This document shows positions 60,101 to 64,000 of a stretch of DNA of 64,000 nt, piece by piece. The DNA lies in the NCBI GenBank assembly GCA_035710745.1, contig DASTCX010000013.1, positions 62,001-126,000 of the forward strand, given 5' to 3'. The notes beneath the pieces were generated by a model. That model was not told the DNA's origin. It did no database searches and saw nothing but the letters and a program-made list of their open reading frames with translations. Both the position numbers and the translations under genes were made by a program. The stretch is from Candidatus Eremiobacteraceae bacterium. Its GTDB lineage: Bacteria; Vulcanimicrobiota; Vulcanimicrobiia; Eremiobacterales; Eremiobacteraceae. Within the stretch, counting starts at the first letter, position 1. Each line of letters starts with the position of its first letter.

Positions 60101-61656
60101 CGGCCGATCACCGGACCGATGCTGAACGACCACTTGAAATCGAGCGGGTTGCCGGCGGTATCGGTGCCCGTCACCTCGACGGCGATGGTTCCCCCGTTCA
60201 GCGCCGATGCCGGCAGGTACGAGATGAAAGCGGCCGTCCGCGTCGCCTGCGCGCTCACATCCTTGCCGTCGACGAGTATCTTCAGCGACTGCGCGTCCAT
60301 GCCACGGTCGCCGAAGGTCGAGAACGTCGCGTAGATGTTCGGCTTCGCGTTGTTCACTTGCGATCCGGCTTCTGGTTTGACGTCTTCCACGGCCGGCGGC
60401 GAGGTGATGATCGCGAGCGGATCCGGACCTTCCGCTTGAGCGGTGACGCCGTTCTTCTGAAGACGGACGATGATCGGCGCGTCGACGAGATTCGTGCCGA
60501 CGTCGACGATGTACGTCCCTTCGTAGTGACCCGGACGCGTCTCGGTCATGCGATTCGCGACGACGACGTTGCTGAGGTCGAAGAAGGCGGAGCCGCCGGG
60601 TGTGCCGTCCATCGTCACGTGCAGCGTCTGGCCGGCTCGAAACGCGTGGTCGGCGTCATCCGTCACGCCGGCGATCTCGATGCCGCCGCTCGACCCGCTC
60701 GTGCCGGACGGCGTTCCCGCAGATGGTGAGGACGTCGCCGACGCACGCATGCCGCCGGGCGTCAGCGCGACGACATCGCGGACCTTGCCCGTCCGCGGAT
60801 CGGCTCGGACCGTGACAAGATCTCCTGCTTGCAGATCGGCGAAGGTCGCAGACCTGCCGTCGAGCATGACCGTCGTCTGCGACGGATCCGCTTCGACGAC
60901 ACGCCCGTTCGTCAACACCATGTTCTCAGCCGACGCGCTCGCGATCTTGCCGCCGAACCCGGTGTAGATGTCGGCGATCGCGATGAGGTGTCCGCCGGAG
61001 TCGACGGTCGCGATGAGCGTATCGCCCGGTCGCACGGCCGAGAGCGGCCCGGATCCGGTCGACCCGCCGTGCGTGTCGCGGAACTGGATCTTCGTCCCTT
61101 CGGGAACGGTGATCGTGTAGGTGAGATGATCGACGTCGACTGCGACCGCGGGCGGCACCATGCTCGTCTGCACGTCTGTGACGGTGCCTTCGAGCGTATT
61201 CGCGCTCGGCAGCGCGCTTCTCGCGGAGCCAGCTCCGGGCGCGGTGTTCACGCCGCGTGTCGAGACGACGACCGAATGCGATGGTTGGTCGTAGCCGATC
61301 GACGCGCCCATCGCGAGCGCGGTCGCGCGGAGCGGCATCATGACACGCCCGCCGATCAATAGCGGCGGCGCGTCGAGCGCGCGACGCTCTCCGTTGACGA
61401 GCGCCACAGATTTGCCGATGACGAGCACCGCTTCGCGGAATTCCGTCGTGCACGTCGCTCGCTCATGTATCTTATCGTACGCGACTTGCGCGCCGAGCGC
61501 ATCGCCGAGCGAACGCAAAGAGACGTATTCCTTGCCCTTGATCGTCGCAAGCGCGCTCGGCGCGAGCGCCTTCCCATCGACGACGACGGGCGTCGGCGGA
61601 ACCGCCGCGCCAAGCGAAAGCGCGGCGAGGATGACTGCGATCGCGAGGTTACGCAC
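60097..61656 (-). CDS. Secreted copper-amine-oxidase-N-domain protein
   Basis: 519 residues from GTG 61656, which overlaps the GT4 gene stop region; longer frames to 61803 lie in the GT gene. Signal peptide RNLAIAVILAALSLGAAV. A Cu amine oxidase N-terminal-like domain (VVVDGKALAPSALATIKGKE, YVSLRSLGDALGAQVAYD, RVMMPLRATALAMGASIGYD), then a middle beta domain (LEGTVTDVQTSMVPP, IQFRDTHGGST, GDTLIATVDSGGHLIAI) and a C-terminal Ig-like part (VDGKDVSAQATRTAAFISYL, NPLDFKWSFSIG). The domain occurs in Firmicutes surface and wall proteins and binds the wall. No amine oxidase active site. Confidence 0.78.
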   Translation of the reverse strand: MRNLAIAVILAALSLGAAVPPTPVVVDGKALAPSALATIKGKEYVSLRSLGDALGAQVAYDKIHERATCTTEFREAVLVIGKSVALVNGERRALDAPPLLIGGRVMMPLRATALAMGASIGYDQPSHSVVVSTRGVNTAPGAGSARSALPSANTLEGTVTDVQTSMVPPAVAVDVDHLTYTITVPEGTKIQFRDTHGGSTGSGPLSAVRPGDTLIATVDSGGHLIAIADIYTGFGGKIASASAENMVLTNGRVVEADPSQTTVMLDGRSATFADLQAGDLVTVRADPRTGKVRDVVALTPGGMRASATSSPSAGTPSGTSGSSGGIEIAGVTDDADHAFRAGQTLHVTMDGTPGGSAFFDLSNVVVANRMTETRPGHYEGTYIVDVGTNLVDAPIIVRLQKNGVTAQAEGPDPLAIITSPPAVEDVKPEAGSQVNNAKPNIYATFSTFGDRGMDAQSLKILVDGKDVSAQATRTAAFISYLPASALNGGTIAVEVTGTDTAGNPLDFKWSFSIGPVIGR

Positions 61657-62752
61657 CGCCGATCGCCTCGCGATACACAGCCGCCGTATTGCGCGCGGTC
61701 GTATCCCATGAGAACGTCGACGCACGTCCGCGACCCGCCGCGCGGAGCCTAGCGGACTCGGCAGGATCCCGAAGCAGCGTCGTGAGCGCGTGCACGAGCG
61801 CATCGACGTCGAGCGGCGAGAACGTGAGCGCCGCCCCGCCCGCTGTTTCGACCAGGGCGGGCGTGTCCGCGACGACGCACGGTGCGCCGGCGGCCATCGC
61901 CTCGATGACGGTCAATCCGAATCCCTCGTAGAGCGACGGCTGGACGACGCCCGCGCTCGCCGCATATAACGCGATGAGGTCGCGTTCGCCTACATGACCA
62001 AGCCGCACGATTCTGCCGCCACGCTTTTCGTACCTATCGATGGCGAAGTCGAACGGATCGTCCTCCGTGATGGCAAGATCGCTCGGGTCGTCGACTTTCG
62101 CCCACGCGGCGACGAGCGTCTCGATGTTCTTGTGTTTGCGGTGGTTACCCGCATATAAGAAGTACGTACGCGCGAGGCCGAAGCGTTCCGCGATGGTGCG
62201 ACGCTCCGAACGATCGGCGACCGCGCCGGCCACGAACGACTCCGAGACGCCCATCGCGACGGGTCGCACGCGCTCCGGCGCGACGCCGAGGAACTCGTGC
62301 GCGTCCGCCACGGTCGCCTTCGTCGGCACGATGACCGCCGCTGCGCTCCGAGCGACCGGCCCGACGAGCAGCGCGTAGTAAGGCGGGATCTTCCACGAGT
62401 GGTACGCCGGGAAGCGGCGATGGATTAGGTCGTGGATCGTATAGACGTATGGAAACGGAGACCAGCGGGGCGCGTACGGCGTCGGGTAGTGACCCAAAAG
62501 CGGGCGGACGGCGTTGATTCGCTTCGCGAGACCGAACAACTCGCCGAACGAACCGTTGCCCGCGGCGCGCTTGTCGATGCGCAGCGCGCCCATGTCGGTA
62601 TGGAGTTCGACGTCTTCGTCGGTCAGCGCGACGAAGCGCATATCCGGCGCGACCTTCGGCAAGCGTTTGACGAGCTCTCGCACGTACGTCTTCATCCCGA
62701 CGGACATCTGCCGCGTCATCCGGGCGTCGATCGCGACAAGCGGCGAGCTCAC
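61649..62752 (-). CDS. Glycosyltransferase family 4
   Basis: 367 residues from GTG 62752 (VSSPLVAIDARMTRQMSVGM), overlapping the stop of the GT2 gene as GTGA. GT-B fold: N domain with SVGMKTYVRELVKRLP and HYPTPYAPRWSPFPYVYTIH, C domain with YFLYAGNHRKHKNIETLVAAW, VRLGHVGERDLIALYAASAG and the retaining-enzyme motif QPSLYEGFGLTVIEAMAAGA (EGFGL-x7-E). Probably builds surface polysaccharide or glycolipid. The N-terminal 130 residues of a longer frame are shadow sequence in the GT2 gene. Confidence 0.92.
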   Translation of the reverse strand: MSSPLVAIDARMTRQMSVGMKTYVRELVKRLPKVAPDMRFVALTDEDVELHTDMGALRIDKRAAGNGSFGELFGLAKRINAVRPLLGHYPTPYAPRWSPFPYVYTIHDLIHRRFPAYHSWKIPPYYALLVGPVARSAAAVIVPTKATVADAHEFLGVAPERVRPVAMGVSESFVAGAVADRSERRTIAERFGLARTYFLYAGNHRKHKNIETLVAAWAKVDDPSDLAITEDDPFDFAIDRYEKRGGRIVRLGHVGERDLIALYAASAGVVQPSLYEGFGLTVIEAMAAGAPCVVADTPALVETAGGAALTFSPLDVDALVHALTTLLRDPAESARLRAAGRGRASTFSWDTTARNTAAVYREAIGGA

Positions 62753-63507
62753 TTCGGCGTGCGAAGCGCCTTCGTCGCGACGACCGCCGGATACAAGGCG
62801 CTCGCGACGCTCACGTAGATGCCGGCTGGACCGTCGAGCACGCCTCGACGCCACGTCAACAGCCATGCGGCGCGTATGGGCATGACGAGCCACGCAGCTG
62901 CGAACTCGCCGAAGGTCGCCCGATGCGCACCGGCTTCGGCATCCGTGTAGCGTTTGAACTTGCGCCGGTAGTCGTCGACGGACGCGTATGAGTGATGGAT
63001 GACGTGACCGCGCAGCTCCGCGGTCCGCCCAGGCGCCTCGTAATAGACGTGGCCTGCGGCGTTTCGCCGCGCGTTGTCCGACTTCTGCGATGCACGGCCT
63101 TTGCGATAGATCCGGACTTGGCGGTCGGGCCACCATGACGCACCGCGGATCCACTGATCGCCGAAATAGTTCGCGCGGGGGATCGAGTACGCATCGATTG
63201 TCGCCGGCGGGTCCAACGCCGCGATCTCAGCCGCGAGCGGCGATGTCACTCGCTCATCCGCGTCGAGCGTGAACACCCACTCGGTCTGAACGAGCTGCTC
63301 GGCGGCCGCTCGCGCAGGCCCGACGCCGCGCCACGGCGCGACCGCGACGCGGGCGCCCATGTCGGCTGCGATGCTTCTCGTGCGATCGGTCGATTCAGAG
63401 TCGAGGACGAGCACCTGCGATCCCAAAGGGAGCGACTTCAGGCACTCCGCGATGTTGCGTTCCTCGTCTCGAGTGAGAACGACGAACGTGATGCTAGCGG
63501 CATCCAT
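62749..63507 (-). CDS. Glycosyltransferase family 2 (WaaE/KdtX-like)
   Basis: 252 residues from ATG 63507 (MDAASITFVVLTRDEE). GT-A fold: ITFVVLTRDEERNIAECLKS, VLVLDSESTDRTRSIAADMG, and the DxD-type segment TEWVFTLDADERVTSPLAAE, then WWPDRQVRIYRKGRA and HHSYASVDDYRRKFKRYTD, which are typical for the WaaE/lipopolysaccharide core beta-1,4-glucosyltransferase group. It forms an operon with the GT4 gene. A longer frame to 63810 includes the palindrome and a second-gene shadow. Confidence 0.92.
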   Translation of the reverse strand: MDAASITFVVLTRDEERNIAECLKSLPLGSQVLVLDSESTDRTRSIAADMGARVAVAPWRGVGPARAAAEQLVQTEWVFTLDADERVTSPLAAEIAALDPPATIDAYSIPRANYFGDQWIRGASWWPDRQVRIYRKGRASQKSDNARRNAAGHVYYEAPGRTAELRGHVIHHSYASVDDYRRKFKRYTDAEAGAHRATFGEFAAAWLVMPIRAAWLLTWRRGVLDGPAGIYVSVASALYPAVVATKALRTPK

Positions 63508-63535
63508 ATATCGATCGTAGCGGTCGAGCCAGTAG

Positions 63536-63557
63536 CGGTCGAGCTTTAGCTCGACCG
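63536..63557. repeat. Palindromic repeat, copy 7 of the GGTCGA family, with adjacent half copy
   Basis: Arms CGGTCGAGC / GCTCGACCG around TTTA, the same as copy 1, followed by GACCGGCGCGGCC. A left-arm half copy, GTAGCGGTCGAGCC, lies 15 bases upstream (63517-63530). Between the VOC gene and the GT2 gene. Confidence 0.85.
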
Positions 63558-63569
63558 GACCGGCGCGGC

Positions 63570-63950
63570 CTAACCGGCTGTGCCGTCCTTGCGGTGATGC
63601 AGGATAAACCCGAGGCCCTCGGGGTCTGTGCCGAACGCCATGTGGCACGACGGGATGTCCTCGATCGTATCGGCGAAGGTGACGCCGCGCGCCTTGAGAT
63701 CCTCGACCACGGCTTTGACGTCGTCGACGGCGAACATCACGCCGGACCCTGCGCTTTGACCCGAGTCCGATTTGTATAGTCCGAACGAACCGCCGCCCGG
63801 GAACGTCCACTCTGCGAAGAAGTCCGCCATGACGACTCCCGGAGCTGAGCCGAGGACGCCGGTGTAGAACTCTACTTGGCGGGCGAGATCTTTAACGGTG
63901 TAGTACGAGGCATCCACTGCGCGCACTTTGTGCGAGGTCGTCGTTGCCAT
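63570..63950 (-). CDS. VOC (glyoxalase/bleomycin-resistance) family protein
   Basis: 126 residues from ATG 63950 (MATTTSHKVRAVDASYY). Two beta-alpha-beta-beta-beta modules: DASYYTVKDLARQVEFYTGV, SFGLYKSDSGQSAGSGVMFA, DDVKAVVEDLKARGVTFADT, and HMAFGTDPEGLGFILHHRKD with the C-terminal DPEG motif of metal-dependent VOC enzymes. Could be a lyase, dioxygenase or antibiotic-binding protein; not resolvable. Follows the repeat element and is the last gene on this strand in the window; an upstream extension to 63989 has no SD. Confidence 0.85.
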   Translation of the reverse strand: MATTTSHKVRAVDASYYTVKDLARQVEFYTGVLGSAPGVVMADFFAEWTFPGGGSFGLYKSDSGQSAGSGVMFAVDDVKAVVEDLKARGVTFADTIEDIPSCHMAFGTDPEGLGFILHHRKDGTAG

Positions 63951-64000
63951 GGCCGAATCCACTCCTGAAGCGTCACGAAATTCCGGCAAAACGCCGGACG

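Noticed and set aside
51923-64000. Defence or toxin-antitoxin island in the accessory end
   Set aside because: Genes are transport, wall, protease and glycosyltransferase types; no nuclease, helicase, Abi or toxin motifs.

Overview
The window is GC-rich bacterial chromosome, almost all of it coded on the minus strand as long housekeeping operons in which most neighbouring genes overlap by 1-8 bases (ATGA, GTGA, TTGA). I see no prophage, CRISPR array, insertion sequence or rRNA. Gene order from about 39.9 to 51.3 kb (UgtP-like glycosyltransferase, DUF1292, mltG, yqgF, recO, cdd, CNNM, dgkA, ybeY, phoH, floA, nfeD, yqeY, rpsU) resembles Firmicutes and other Terrabacteria. A 1732-residue TamB-type protein implies an outer membrane. 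A high-GC diderm terrabacterial lineage fits; Eremiobacterota (WPS-2) is my best guess, made by inference and not tested by any search.

Layout. 0-5.5 kb: partial queA, a PilZ gene, a SpoIID/LytB-like gene, ruvB, a two-gene plus-strand membrane cassette, ruvA, ruvC and a membrane-anchored unknown. 5.5-9 kb: a PASTA Ser/Thr kinase and a penicillin-binding protein. 9-16.1 kb: a pyrimidine operon read pyrR-pyrB-pyrC-carA-carB. 16.3-23.4 kb: valS, a threonine dehydratase-like gene, clpX, clpP and tig. 23.4-39.9 kb: 14 tRNA genes and the SRP RNA, interleaved with short genes, lepA, rdgB, an M23 protein, tadA and the giant tamB-like gene. 39.9-51.3 kb: the Terrabacteria-like block. 51.4-64 kb: more accessory content, including DUF488, two oligopeptide-type solute-binding lipoproteins without permeases, a secreted beta-propeller protein, a TSUP transporter, an S53 protease, a HIT protein, a copper-amine-oxidase-N domain protein, two glycosyltransferases and a VOC protein.

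Functional themes are envelope growth and its control (PASTA kinase with PBP, SpoIID/LytB, MltG, M23, DgkA, UgtP-like, TamB), recombination (RuvABC, YqgF, RecO), pyrimidine synthesis and salvage (pyr operon, cdd), proteostasis (Tig-ClpP-ClpX) and tRNA maturation and translation (tRNAs, TadA, ValS, LepA, S21, SRP RNA).

The most unusual signals are: (1) two genes, dgkA and the UgtP-like glycosyltransferase, whose conserved N termini can only be included if translation starts at AUC and AUA, each behind a GGAGG; (2) a family of roughly 22-bp perfect palindromes with core GGTCGA...TCGACC, one of them translated inside phoH and three together in front of pyrR; (3) a second inverted repeat in the N-terminal part of ybeY; (4) tight overlaps of tRNA genes with protein genes (tadA start codon on the tRNA-Arg CCA end; HNH gene stop inside tRNA-Pro).

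No gene-free stretch exceeds 300 bases. The longest are 50940-51166 (divergent yqeY/rpsU region with a small hairpin) and 16137-16327 (three palindromes).
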